From the NCBI GenBank assembly GCA_025449115.1, contig JAHLKC010000052.1:124001-188000 (forward strand): DNA of 64,000 bases. The letters run 5' to 3'. Origin of the DNA: Chytridium lagenaria (Eukaryota; Chytridiomycota; Chytridiomycetes; Chytridiales; Chytridiaceae). Shown here one piece after another: positions 11,920 through 24,690 of this stretch (the first letter of the stretch is position 1; each line of letters opens with the position of its first letter). The notes under the pieces were generated by a model. That model made no database searches and was not told the DNA's origin. It saw only the letters and a program-made list of their open reading frames with translations. Position numbers and translations under genes: made by a program.

Positions 11920-14900
11920 TTAAGTATTCATCCTTGAACGTTCTAATAGCAATTTAAAATGTCCATCCACCTTCCTCTTAAGCTCCCCAGCACTTCCAGC
12001 CTCCACTACCCTCCCTCCATCTAAAACAACAATGGTCTCACAAACCTTTCTAAAAACTCTACGCGATGGCTTACAACAATCACCGTCAAATCGTGATACA
12101 ACGAGAGGACGCGTTGGACTGCGCTTTCGGATTCAATATCGAGAGCCGAAGTGGATTCGTCAAGGATAAGGGTTTTAGGAGAGCGAAGGATGGAACGAGC
12201 GAAACAGAGGAGCTGTTGTTCGCCTGGAGGTTTGGTTAGTTTGAGAGAGAAGGGAAGGAAGGAGTACCTGATGACCAAGGCCGGTCAATGATCATGGAGT
12301 GGAGACCATTTTTTAATGATTTAATCGGCTGTGATAAACCAAGCTGTGTAAGAAGATCCCAAATGTCGCCATCTAAAACATATCAGAAATAAATAATTGT
12401 ATTAAAGCTACCTTTGACTTTATCATATGGGTCTAAGTTAAATCGAATGGTCCCTGAGAATAGGAATGGGTCCTGTGAGACAACGATATCGAAGACCGAA
12501 GAGTGTTTGCCGTCAAATCTTTTACATCAACACCATCCACTTCAATCCTTCCATTGGTTACATCTACAAGCTTCACCAACGTCGACACCAACGTCGTCTT
12601 CCCCGACCCCGTCCTTCCCGCAACCCCAACCTTCGCGCCAGCCGGAATAATTACCGAAATATCCTCCACCTCCGCCGCCTGTCCGAATCCCCATGATACT
12701 TAACACTAACCCCCTTAAACTCAATCGCATTTCCACCCTCCCCGTGCATTAATTCCCGACCGTTATACTCTTCCCTCCCTAAACTCCCCGCAAACTCTAC
12801 AAGCCTTTCTCCCGCCATCATTAACCTCTCCGTCTCCGAAACCTGTCTCACACACCAAGTCAATGAAGCCGATATACTCAAACAATAAACTAAAGTCATC
12901 CCACCCCAGCCCATCCCCGTTGTCCCCCACCTTACAACATCAACAAAACATAAAAGCGCCGTCATCGAGCTTAATAAAGCAGCGCCCATTTCAAGTCGAA
13001 TCGACAGCCATCGCTGCATATGAAAGAATAGGAATATCGGGGTATTGTAGCGATCAAGATGAGATGCAAACTTGGCCTCAAAGAATGTAAACGCGTTAGA
13101 CCGACGGATCGTGTCACGGCCTGTCATCATTTCAACCATAAAGCCGTTGAGTTTGCCGCGTTCCATGTTTTCCAGGCGTTTCATCTGTTTAGAAGACTTC
13201 CTGTAATATTTCTGCACCAGTCAATATTATAAAATGAACTTAACTCACCTGTAACGAATACAAGTACATGAGGGTCGGTATGAGAACCCCCAAAAAAGTG
13301 TAATTGGAGAATGCCGCAGTGAAAAGATTGAAAAGAACCAATGATAGCGTAAAGAAAAGGATGCGAATTGTTTCAGGAAGAAGCGTATCAAGGTCCATCA
13401 AATCTTTACTGAACCTAAGATATTATGAGATTTCAATGAACTAAATAATAACTTACCGACTGGTCACAGCGCCAACAGGGTTTTGAATCATAACTTTGTA
13501 TGGTGCGTTCATGAGGCCTCCAATGCTCTTCGGTGTAATGTATCCGAAGCTTTCAAAGCAAAAGCACCAATTACCCCTCCTTGCACGAGTATAGAAAAGA
13601 CTTGAGCAACACCCATAACAAGGAACAAAGCAATCCCATTAAACCGAGATGAGGAGTCCTGTCTTTTAATAAAACTAATTAGCCTAAAAATACATATTAG
13701 TAACCACTAAGAATAGAACACAAAAACCATGAATCCGTCAAAACACGTAGAAACTGTGTTCCTAGAACCAAAACTGCGATAACGACAAGAGGCGGTAGAC
13801 CACCCGCAGCTTTGCTATACTCCATAAACATGTTTCGGCTTCCTTTTGCTATGGGAGGTTTAGACGGTTTTTTATCTAGCTCCATATTTCCTTCTTTCTT
13901 CGGAAATGACGCCTTCGTTGTGGCTTTTCCGACAGACGTATCCGCTTCAACCGTATAAATAAGCTTGTTCACAAAACTATCAGGGTTTTTCTTTAAGTTT
14001 TCAAATGTTCCGTCCTCCACAACAGATAAATCGTTCATCACAATAATTCGATCGAATAGATGAAGGAACTGGAAATGTGTCGTTGCGATGATACGGGTCT
14101 TATTTGTCCATTTGTTCAAAATCGTATCATGAAAAAGTTCATGAGCGACCGAAGCATCTATCCCAAGCAACGGCTCATCCTTTTCAAACAAATTTAGCAG
14201 ATATAGCCACGTGTCCTCTCTCACCATTAATATGATATCAGCATTCGAATATACCGCCCTGGCCAATCCCACACGATTCCTCTGTCCACCACTCAGCACC
14301 GCCCCATTCTCTCCAACAGCCGCGTCCTCTTTGTCCTTGAACCCAGCCACGTCTTTTTCCAAACGCGAAAACTTCAACGCGTCACTCAAAGAGCGCCTTT
14401 CCCCGCCAAAAGTGATGTTATCAGCAACGCTTCCGTTGAAAAGCCAAGCGGGTGATGAAGAAACCGTTGATACACCGGTAATGCCAATACTTTCGGTCCG
14501 TTTGGTTCAAGGTCCCAGCGAGGGCTGACATAAACAAGGATTTACCTGAACCAGTGGGACCAATTACGGCAACTAAGGCCCCGGCTTGAATGGATATAGG
14601 CTTAGGTATCTTGAGACCTTCTATTCCTTTTGATGGTGATAGCTTAAAACTTGTAGTTGGAATTCGTATGGATCCAGTTTTGGAATCAGAGGTATCAAGC
14701 TTTTGAGTCAAAGATTTTCGGTCTTCGGCAGCAAGGAACGCCGAGATAGTTTGTAATGAATTGAGAGCGTCGATTGCCTACAGTATTAGTACTTGATAAA
14801 GGGACTAAGCTACCTGCGCAACAACTTGCGGGAAGAGAATCATCGGAACCCTAAGACTCTGAAATACCGTAACAGATGAAAGAACAAAAGAAACTTCAGG

Positions 14901-16052
14901 CTTATCCGTCGCTTAAACAAATAATACGCTCCAAGCGTCAATGTCAACGCGGAAAAGGGTACAATCTAAATAGGTTAATGTCATTATAATAAATATTTCA
15001 AACCTGCGTCATCCCGGCAAGCGAACTCTTCCCCAACAGATACATCTGGGTCAATCGAGTTTCGTTTCTCCTCAATCTCAAGATTTTTTTGGTAATCGCG
15101 TTCTCCATTACCGCCAATTTAAGTGCCTTGAATCCTGTAAAAGCTTCCCGGGTCTCCTTCACTCTCCGATTCGCGGCTAAACTCAAAACCTTAAATAAAT
15201 CGCTCAACTTTTGCATAGCAAAGGAATTCATGTACACGAATACAAATATGAAGAAAACTCCGATAAATGCTGGGAACATTAGAATCATAATAGGGGTAGA
15301 CTTTTTTCTTAAGGTACCTGATTTTCCAAGCCAACTGTAGAGCATAATTAAGGACAGTGTGATTATAAGAGGTGCTGAATATAATGTATGGATTGATCCA
15401 AGTGATGTAGCGATTTTGTTGCAGTCTATAAAACGTCAAGAGAATTATCATTTCGCCAATACCATTTTCGATCAAACTTATAATATAATCAGTCGAGTAT
15501 TGCGCTTGAGACGCTTTCGAAATTGTAGTGCTTTTACGGAAAATCTCGTGTGTTAAAGCTGTTCGAACCTTTTAAAATTTAGGATAAATAAAGCCTCTTT
15601 AGAAATACCTGAAAAGCAACCTTAAGGGCTCCCTCCAAATGCATATTCCCAAAAACCGACTGTCCTAATTGCAACACCAAAAGCCCGATAACAAGAGCCA
15701 ACCCTCTCCAAACTTCTCTGTTGCAATCCGATCCAGATTCGCACGCATGACTTGACCATGCAATGAATTCTCTCAAGACAAACGGGATCATTAAAATGCA
15801 TGCGTCTGAAGTCAACTTGAACAACACAGTTATTAACGCTGAACGTCCGAAAGATGTGGTGAATGCTTGGATGAGAGAGGTGTATAGTTTCTTCCCGTCC
15901 TTGATTCGTGTCGACCCGATAGCGTTTGAAAACGTTTGGTGGATTTGGACATCTTTGAAGTTTGATGGAAGGGAAGGAAGGTCCTCCAGTTTCAGGAATC
16001 GACGGTTTCCCAGTTCGAATAGGGGATCCAACCATCCATATGGCAGCTTCAT
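11920..16052 (-). CDS. ABCC/MRP-type full ABC transporter (frame interrupted)
   Basis: Reads leftward from MKLPYGWLDPLFELGNRRF, the usual start of TMD1 in short ABCC proteins. NBD1 has Walker A GPTGSGKS (about 14550), signature LSGGQRNRVGLARA (about 14270) and Walker B IILMDEP formed across a 45-bp GTGAGA..AAAG intron at about 14170-14215, with H-loop ATTHFQ. TMD2 covers about 13800-12700. NBD2 has Walker A GRTGSGKTTL, Q-loop SQDPFLFSG in another frame, an altered signature TKPPGEQQLLCFARSIL, Walker B TLILDESTSALD and H-loop VVSHR. The tail (CETIVVLDGGRVVEAG) is in yet another frame and stops at 11920. ABCC proteins export conjugates at the vacuolar or plasma membrane. At least four one-base shifts are visible (about 14525, 14495, 12490, 12050). 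Either the locus is decaying or the assembly has indels; all core motifs except the NBD2 signature look intact. Confidence 0.8.
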
Positions 16053-16085
16053 AATTAAAGTTTGTCAAAGTGTCAAGAAGTCGTC
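16053..16085. promoter_or_regulatory. Very short divergent intergenic region
   Basis: Only 33 bp separate the start codon of the leftward ABC transporter (16052) from that of the rightward Bmt5-like gene (16086). Any core promoter must overlap the 5' ends of both genes, or the transporter must have an unrecognised upstream exon. No TATA-like element is visible in the gap. Confidence 0.4.
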
Positions 16086-17075
16086 ATGGGGAAATTGCAG
16101 AAAGCATTGAGAGCTCAACTATCAAAGAAGCCAGACAAGAAAGATAAAGGAGATGCACTAAAAGGGGTTCAGGATAAGCAAAAGATGAAGAAACCCTCGG
16201 GTCCGATCAGAGTACCAGCAAAGCATAAAACTTTATCATTATTTAATGATAACGACAAGATTTTACGTAAGCTTTTGATGCGTTTAGCAGCTATCTTCCC
16301 TGCATCCAGCAACTAAAAAGATGAACTAACCTTTTTTTTTCAATAGTCGTTGGGGAAGGCAACTTTTCATTCGCAAGGTCACTCTGTGATATCCTTGGTC
16401 CGAAAGTCCTCATCGCAACATGCTACGATTCGGAGGAAACGTTGAAAGAAAAGTACCCAGAAAGCACCGAAAACATTGAAGCCATTACTCTGGCGGAAGG
16501 AAAAGTGATGTATGGTATCGATGCAAAGGGAGCTTACAAAGCATCGGCCGCTAAAGGGGAAGAAGTTTTCAAAGATCGTCTTCAACTTTCCGCATGCAGG
16601 AAAAGGTACATTTTATTCCCCATTGGATGACCAATAAACTTGTTACGACAGGCATAAAGGATCAAGATAGAAACATAAGATCAAATCAAGATCTATGCGG
16701 GAACTTTTTTAACAGTGCGAGACATTTTTTGGAACCGGATGGCGAGATTGTAAATATGACTTTTATCACGATAACCTGTATTAACACTCTCAGCTTTTAA
16801 CACTGCGCTCAGGTCAGCCTTACGACTCATGGGACGTCAAACCACTTGCTAAAAGCGTCGGGTTGGCAACAAAAACAACCACCATCTTTACTCCAGACGA
16901 CTTTCCCGGTTACGCACACCGCCGCACGATTGGTTTCGACGAGAAAATATCTAGTGACGCCAATGAAGATATCCTTCGATCTAAATGTCATACCTATGTG
17001 TTTGTTTTGAAGGCTGCAGCCGATAAGCTGATGGCTGCGCAAATCGCGAATAAGAAGGGCGATGAGAGCGAATGA
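16086..17075 (+). CDS. BMT5: 25S rRNA (uridine-N3)-methyltransferase, Bmt5-like
   Basis: Four exons: 16086-16266, 16347-16605, 16652-16749, 16794-17075. After a Lys-rich N-terminus come ILLVGEGNFSFARSL (SAM-binding motif I, split by intron 1), YDSEETLKEKYP, then KIVFNFPHAGKGIKDQDRNI (split by intron 2), SGQPYDSWDVKPLAKSVGL and PGYAHRRTIGF. These are the diagnostic blocks of the DUF2431/Bmt5 family, which methylates a uridine in large-subunit rRNA in the nucleolus. The exons total 820 nt. Removing one G from the G4 run at 16556-16559 gives 819 nt (272 aa) and joins the two frames exactly (..AKGKKFSKIVFNFPH..), so one extra base in the sequence is the simplest reading. The gene is head to head with the ABC gene and 72 bp upstream of the next gene. 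Confidence 0.92.
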
Positions 17076-17147
17076 AAAGGAAAACGAAAGAATTGTCAAA
17101 TCGTTGGGACTAAAACAAACCTGTGTTTTTGAGACAACTCAGCAAAA

Positions 17148-19137
17148 ATGGGTGCGAATCGGCGGGAGAGGTTCTCTCCGACAACGCCATTCTCACAATT
17201 CATCCATCCCACCTCCTTTCAATACATCCTATCCGCTGGGAAACAATTCTCTGTTCTATCTCATAGATGGGTTAGAACAAAAGGCTTTGTGCTGTCATTA
17301 TTCATCCTTCTCATGCTGTCGTTTGTGCTGTACTCTCCATTCTCCAGAAAAGCTTCCACAAGGTACATCCATTATTCCCATCATCCCTAACTCTTCTCCA
17401 GCATAGTAACTTCTGATGCATCCCTTGGCTCCTTTCCTCAACCCGATTCTCGCACAAAAGCTTTAACAAAGGAAAGTGCAGCAGGTCTAGGCGTCATGTC
17501 TTTAAAAGACCGATACTTTCGGGTTTCAGGCTTCAAGTTCTGCGAGACCCTTAACAACGCTAGTTTTGATTCATTGGCGTATATCGAGAAATGGGGTGAG
17601 ACGGTTGCTGAACGAAAACCTACCATGTCAGAGTTTACGACTTTTTTGGATAATGAGGCAAAGAGGGTCATGATGGTGTTGATGGCGAAAAATCGGTTCT
17701 TGTCGATAAAAGTAAATACTCCTTGTTCTTTCTTAAGATTTGTTTTAATACTGGAATTAGGAAATCGGACGGTTTGCTTGCTATTGTGTTGCTGAAGGGT
17801 CGAATAGCCTGGCTAGTATATCGCCTACAAGACTTTTGGATGTCGTAGACCCGCTTAAATACTTTAAAGGCGTCATCCCCGCGTACGCCCCAAAACCATC
17901 CAAGCTCCCAGCTCCCAGAAGAAACTATAAGGTAACCCTCTGCACGGTGGTATTTTATCAAAAAATGAAGAAAAATGAAACAAAGCAACCTGACTATTAA
18001 TATTACCAGCTCGCTTTCCTCCTCATGGTCCATGGTGACAAAACCATGCTCGAAAACATCAAATTCCTAATCGACGAACTCGACGATGGTTCCTCCATCA
18101 TTCTTATCCACGTTGACCTTCATTCCATCGAACTCTTTGAGGCCGTCGCCGAATACATCACAGACGTGACGCTAAAATGAATTCCATCCTTCGACCCAAC
18201 TCGGACCCTCTACCTGGAAACGTTCATCTCGCTGAATACAGATACCATGGTCGATGGGGACATATCAGTCTTGTATGGATTCAATTAAGCGGGTTTTGGG
18301 AGTTATTGGATTTAGCGAATTTTCAACATGTCATTAATCTCTCTGGGGTTTAATGTACCGCTGAGGAAGGGGAGAGAGATTCAAAGAATCTTGGGACAAG
18401 CGAAATTCGCGGATAAGAATTTTATCAGCCATTGGGGGCAGTATTGTACGTTAGTTTGATAAAAACCCATTGCTTATCCACCTCTTTTCTGTAGATCATA
18501 TGGCTCAAAGAATCACTCGACCACATCTTCCACGTATGGATAGAATGCATACCGAATTCAACGTCTTTCATCCAGAAGAATCCGGACTCATGTTCCCTCC
18601 ATATCCTCGTTGGGCAGTCTGCAAACACCATCAATGGCTCATCCTCACAAGAGAAGCCGTCGAACACATGAGGGAAAGCAGTCAAGTCGCCACAGTTCTA
18701 GGTTTCTCCGAACACGCATGGATCCCAGACGAAGGTTTCTTTTGTTACGGTAAAAAACCCCACGCTTTTCCTCTGTGTCTAACCTCCCCCCAAAAAAAAC
18801 AGTTCTCCTCAACTCCCCCACCTTTAGCAAAAAAATTATCAACGACAACAAACACTACCTCACCTTCCCTCCCAACAACTACCACCCCAAATTCCTCGAC
18901 ATGGAAAACACCATCGATATCGGAACGGGCGATGAGGAAGTGGATCGTGATAACCCGCGGTTCTTGTTTGCCCGAAAAGTCGATGTGAGACATGAAGGGG
19001 GGAGGGAGCTTGCGAAATGGATATCACAGCAACATCTTTTGAAACATTTGAAAAAGGATCACGAGTATGGGATTTTGGGAGGGGAGGATTTCGTCGTACC
19101 CGCACATTTCGATCCCTCGGATTTCGTGGAAAGATGA
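17148..19137 (+). CDS. GT14-like (core-2/I-branching, xylosyltransferase-type) glycosyltransferase, copy 1
   Basis: Six exons: 17148-17362, 17402-17711, 17761-17931, 18010-18445, 18495-18749, 18803-19137. This is a type II membrane protein: a basic N-terminus, then a TM segment FVLSLFILLMLSFVLY at residues about 47-62, then a lumenal part. The family blocks are YKLAFLLMVHGD, FLIDELDDGSSIILIHVD, ISLVWIQLSGFWELLDL, FQHVINLSG..VPLRKGREI, FISHWG, CKHHQWLILTREAVEHM and the C-terminal DNPRFLFARKVDV. This matches the Branch domain (GT14), Golgi enzymes that add GlcNAc or xylose. It is a paralogue of the gene at 32884 with the same intron positions. Exon 4 contains an extra G in the G4 run at 18345-18348 and a compensating one-base loss near 18175-18200; the total (1722 nt) is divisible by 3. 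The acceptor sugar is unknown. Confidence 0.82.
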
Positions 19138-19505
19138 TCATCCCACTATGCTTTGTTTTGATGTCTGATATTTGGACATACTTTTAAATCACTATAAATT
19201 TCTATAAATTCTGTCAAAAGGTTTCATATCATATGTTGGTTTTCCGCTGTATTTTAGTTTGGGAGATTCTTTCTCCATCCGAAAACGATCAAGAAGAAAG
19301 TAAAATGTTTCGATGATAAACGACAACATTTGAGAAAGGACGAGTATAAGATTTTGGGGGAGGATTTCGACGTACCCGCACATTTCGATCCCTCGGATTT
19401 CGTGGAAAGATGAAAATCCCACTATGCTTTGTTTTGATGTCTTGATATTTGGACATACCTTTAAATCACTATAAATTTCTATAAATTCGGTCAAAAGGTT
19501 TTACA
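19085..19505 (+). repeat. Tandem duplication of the 3' end of the GT14 copy-1 gene
   Basis: The last coding ~50 bp, the stop codon and about 95 bp of 3' UTR (about 19085-19232) recur at about 19357-19505. The offset is 276 bp, measured at the stop codon (TGA 19135 versus 19411). Differences are few. The extra copy lacks an upstream exon and is presumably non-coding. Confidence 0.85.
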
Positions 19506-20009
19506 TCATATTACTTTATTCTTGATGGTTTTCGTAAGCGACATCTTGATTAAAGATAATTCCACGTTATTTCAATGACACATATTGAAATGTCAAAAAA
19601 AACCTATCATAAAACCGCGAACAAAATAAAGTGGGATGGTGTAATGGTAAACCATGTATTGAAATGTAAGGATAAAACACGGTGTATGTTTCGATGACAA
19701 CCATCGTAAACATGATCAAGACTAAAATCGAATGGTTCAACGTTATTTCAAAGACACATACAAAAACAAAAAAATGTACCAAAAAGGGAGGGGGAATATC
19801 GCGAAAATGAAATTTCACAACATTCGATTAAAGGAATCAGGGAGGTTGAGATTTTGTGGGGTATGGAAATAACAAAAGAATCTTTTCAAAAAAAACCCCC
19901 CCCCCCCATATTAAAAATCATAAAACCACCATCACGACAAGAATGAAACACAACAACGCCCACATAAAAAAAGAACCCCCACCTTTCCCACCCCAAAAAA
20001 CCACCACAC
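19506..20009. other. Intergenic spacer, no gene
   Basis: AT-rich DNA with a C9 run near 19900, lying between the end of GT14 copy 1 and the 3' end of the GMC gene. No gene or structured element seen. Confidence 0.4.
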
Positions 20010-21536
20010 TCAAAACCTTCCCCTCATCATATCCGCACACACCTCCCCAACCATGATAGCCGGCGCGTTCGTGTTCCCACTCACAAGTGTTGGCATGACA
20101 GACGCGTCGGCAATTCGGAGGTTAGAGATGCCGTGGACTTTAAGGGTACGGGGGTCAACGACGGACATGGGGTCGTTCCGGGGTCCCATTTTGCAGGTGC
20201 CGACTGGAGGTATAGGTTAGTGATGAGATGGGAGTGGGTGTAGGGGTGTGAAATCAAAAGGAGGCGTTTGCCGAAATAAGGAGGGTAAGGAAAGAATTGG
20301 GGTATGAATAAGGGCCCCAAAAAACGGAGGGAGAATAAAAGCAACAAAAAAGTAAAGAAAAAAACAAACAAAAACGAGTTCTTATAAGTAGGTTGCGTAG
20401 TAAACCCCCAAAGTATTCTATACTTTTCCCGAAACAAGGAACGAAACAAAGAGGGAAAACAAAAGATTGCTAAATCTTACCAGGATGATACAACGTGACC
20501 GCACCCCTCCTAACCAATTCCCTCAAATACAAATCACTTTCCACAGCCTCCCCCTCCCCACACCCCAAAACCCTCATCACCTCCAACACAACCCCTCGAT
20601 CCACAACCTCCCCTCCAATAGCTCCAGGTCGAATCTTCTCCATCCTCTCAAACACTTTCCGTGCAGCCCTCATTCCCCTTCACCAGCGTGTCAACATCAT
20701 CATCGCGGGAGAGGTATTGGGGGTCAATGAGTGGAGGCGTCGAGGCATGCGCAGAGGAGAGACGGATGGTACCGGTGGAACGGGGGTGGAGGATCGTTGG
20801 CGCGATGCTGATGTAGGGACCGGGGAGAGAGGGGTTGAGGGTTGGGAGGACGTGGAGGGAAGCTTCGGCGGGGTCGTGGGCGTCGGGACGGGTGGGATCG
20901 ATCGGGCCGAGGTGGCGGGTTTGGAGACGCATCTGTTTTTTAAGTGTTAGTTGAATAAAACACACAAACAACAAAAAAGCTCAAGCAAAAAAAAAAGCCA
21001 AAAACAAAAAACAAAGAAGCGTACAACATCTTATAAAAAAAAAACAAAAACAAAACTCTCTACCTTATTCGCCTGCTCCCCCTCCACCGAAATCCCAATC
21101 AAATGCAACTGCATATCCGGTTGTCCATGCCTCTCCTCCTCCCCATCCTTATTCACATTCAGAAACGCATACCCCTCAACCCCACTGCAACTCAACATAC
21201 CAGACTTGAAAAACTGGTATTCCAACAACGCCTTGACAATCGCTCCCGGTGTGGTTCGATACACGCTGTTGGTGAAATCTTGCCGGGATACACCTACACA
21301 GAGATGGTCACGGAGGTTGGATCCAACTCCAGGGAGGGATTGGACGATGGGGATGTGGAACTTGTCAAGCTCCGAGCTGGGGCCTGTGGAAAAAGAAAGT
21401 AAGAACAAAACCCCGCCAAGCGTAAAAAACAAAACAGAAGGAAGCATGAAAAAACGAAAGATGCAAAAAAAACGATCATTCAACAACAACAAAAACAACG
21501 TAAACGACAACAAACCCCAATCCCCCCCCCCCAAAA

Positions 21537-21572
<36 letters not shown>

Positions 21573-23076
21573 GAAAGAAAGAAAAGAAAGAAAGAAAACA
21601 ATCAAACTCACCAATCCCTGACAACATCAACAATTTAGGCGTATTAATCGCTCCACAACTCAACACAACCTCCTTCCCAGCCCTAATCACCCCGTTCCGC
21701 CTCCCCCAAAACCCTTTTTCCCCTCTTTATCCACCGCCCAAACCGCAACCCCCTTAACCCTTGTTGTCTCTTGACCCTCCTGGTCATACACAAGCCTCAC
21801 CGCCATCACATCCGTCACCACCGTCAAATTCTTTCGGTACTTGGGGACCTCCGGTTCATAAGGTCAGAGAGGTAGGCCGTGGCCGTATCGCAGCGGGTGC
21901 CGTTGGGAGATGGTCACCTTTTTTTTTAGAAAAAAAATAACGGTTTAATGGTCATTGCTGGGAGAAGGAGATACCTGGCTGACGCACGCGCCATATTGTT
22001 CGTCACCGTTAATGTCAACACCGACGATACGGCCTTTGGAGTCCTTCTTGTAGCGATCACGTTTACCAATCCCGGCTTCCATGCAACCTTCAACAAAGAG
22101 ATGGGTGATGGGGACGGGGTTCCCGCGTGTTGACCTGGACACCTTTAAAGGTCCATCGCGTCCATGGTGATCCTATTTCATCATACGTTAAAATCATCAA
22201 GAAAGACAAGAACCAATAGAGGAAGGGGACAAAATCACCTTATCCAACTCGTCTTCATCAATCTCACAGCCCTCCATCTTTTCAAAATAATGTTTCAGTT
22301 TGTCATACCCCCACCCTTCACATCCGTGTTCACTCTCCCATCGATTATAATCGTTATGAGCGCCCCGGACATATAACATGGCATTAACAGAACTGCAACC
22401 CCCCAACACCCTCCCACGAGGCCAATAATGAACACGATTTCGCGTCAACGGTTGACGGACTGTCAGGTCTTTCCAGTCTTTGCCCGTTTCTTGGGTTGTG
22501 GAAAAGAGGAGCGGCGTGTTGATCTAAAAAAGAGGATAGGAGGGGTGAGTTCACGATGCATATTTATCTTGGGGAGGAATAACGAGTGACAGATATGATG
22601 AGAAAGGGTAATAAAAGGAGAAGGAAAGAAAGTTTCGATCCCGTCGAGGGTAATCAGTGAGAGATTGATATAATAAGGAGGGTATACACTTACACTCGAA
22701 TCCTTCATCCCATTCCCTCCAGCCTCAATAAGACAAACCGTCACCCCCTCATCCTCAGACAACCGACTCGCAACCGCGCATCCAGCGCTCCCACCACCCA
22801 CAACAACATCTAAAACCACACAATCAGTTTTCATCCGCGCAAACCCAAAAACAAATAAAAGGGTGCTTACAATCATAAACCTTGTCAGCAGCAGCGAGGG
22901 TTTTCTTCTTCTTGCCTAAAAGTTTAGAGATGATGATGGTGGGTGTGTAAAGTACCTAGGATGAGCGCAAATGGCCAGATTCCGAGTTTTGCGAATAGAA
23001 ATGGAAGGAGGGATGTGAGGAGGACAGTGGTGATGGTCTTTTGACGGGGTTTGAGGAGGTTTACGATGTCGAGCAT
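20010..23076 (-). CDS. GMC oxidoreductase (glucose-methanol-choline family), membrane-anchored
   Basis: Starts at [13 protein letters not shown] followed by a hydrophobic anchor ([20 protein letters not shown]). FAD-binding [20 protein letters not shown] is split by an intron (22809-22871). Then come [22 protein letters not shown] (GMC signature 1), [32 protein letters not shown] (signature 2), a substrate-binding region and the C-terminal [11 protein letters not shown] across an intron, then RIADASVMP and [13 protein letters not shown]. The catalytic His (HPVGT) and the second conserved site (Asn in NTNAP) are both present. These enzymes oxidise alcohols, sugars or choline with FAD; the substrate cannot be told. 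At least six introns, one containing an A20+/AAAGA tract (about 21536-21600). One-base shifts occur near 21700 (G-run) and 21860. Confidence 0.88.
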
Positions 23077-24690
23077 AGTGGTGGTGGTTGGTTGGTTAGT
23101 GTGGGAAAGTACTAAATGTATGTGAGTATGCGTAGGTGTGTGTGTGTGTGTGTTGTGTGTGTGTGTGTGTGAGTGATGGGCGATGCAGAATAGGGAAAGT
23201 GATGACTGATGGTCCCTTTTTATACTTACTTCTTCATCTGATATAAAAGTATATAATAATAATATATTAATTACTTTTGAATGCCGAATAAAATGCTTGG
23301 ATGTGCTACCCTACACACCATGTTCAACACCTGTCCTCTAATTATTATATACAGCCACCTGACTGGCTGGCTGACTATATACTTGCAGGCTGACTGACTG
23401 GCACTAGTACTGACTGACCAAGGCATATTAAAATTAATTACTAATTACCTATTTATTTATTACTAATACAGAATAACCTCTGTGCCGGCTTGTCACATTG
23501 TGTTTATTTACTATTACTATACACTATTTCTGTATGTCATATTCGTCAAGTATATTTGGACTTTTCATAAATTGCTTTTACAAGAAAACTAGAAATATAT
23601 GTGGCCGTGACGGCGAGTCCGCATCCCTGAAGATCCCACAACTTCAACGAGGTATTTGCTAGGCTCCTCTGGATGGATTGTCCGGAAGCAACGAAAAACA
23701 ATAGCCCAACCATCGCAGGTGCCAGCACATATATCGGCAGCCCCTGACGTAAATGATCTTCCTCCCCTGGTTGCAGCGGCAATGGCCTTCACTCCATCTG
23801 TACCAGAGGATCAAGATGAGATCCGCATTGACGATCAAGTTCGCCAATTGTTCAACTTAGCATTGAGACGTACCACATAATCTCCTGTAGCCCACCCTCT
23901 GTTAAATTTGACACGCTGGAAATACCACGGCTTGTGGCAATCACCCAGCAAAAGCTTGCAGAGGAGGCTGTCTCAGCTAAAGCTATGCAGTTAGCCTCAG
24001 AAATATATTGGCAAACACGTTACTTTCTTACAACAAGAAGCAAGAAGAATGGGCGCGTTGGTGTGGTCGCGAGTATCCCAACATGCCAGGTCGCTACTTC
24101 GTTACTTCCAACAAATGAAGACGGAGCGTCTCCTTGAAGGCCACAAGCTGTACAGGAGACCGAAGTCTGTGAAATCCCGAATGTAGAAAACGGTGTTCCT
24201 TTGACAAGAAGTTTGCACTCGGAAGGAAAAAATCGCAAAAGAGGAATCCTGCAGGAGAAGCACCGGATGCAGAGCAGCACACTGGTGACTTCCACGCAAG
24301 AAACGTTGTGTTGGGATATTGACGTATGAGCAATTTTGGCAGTTTTAAGCGATTGGTGGAAAGCACATCTTAGTGCCTAATTGTAACTACCACATGAAAT
24401 CGTTCCATATATTCATTTTTATTCTGATATTTGTCATGTTAGACCATCATCGCTCCGAATCTGGGCCAAACCCACGCATGAGCACTTACATGCATTTTTT
24501 AAACAAGCTCTACAACGTCTTTTGTCGGATTTTTTGAAATCTCCATGGATTTCCGTTATTTCTTTGGACTTTCATCAATCACCTGTTGACACCCCTTCTT
24601 CTGGTCGATAAGAGTCATGTTACCGTTAACTCTGGAGCTCTGGTGGTAGTCTCACATCGTGCTTGGGCATCCGCCCTGGTCCTCGGATCA
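23077..24690. other. Intergenic region with a GT microsatellite
   Basis: A (GT)n tract lies at about 23140-23172, and a CTGACTGGCTGG-type short repeat at 23355-23420. Frames at 23656-23880 and 23934-24137 (a Q/A-rich 67-aa frame) are on the plus strand, but neither is recognisable; they may be remnants of one broken gene. Confidence 0.35.

Noticed and set aside
20951..21757. 268-aa plus-strand open frame with Lys-rich runs
   Set aside because: Antisense shadow of GMC exons and an A-rich intron; the minus strand carries the conserved motifs.
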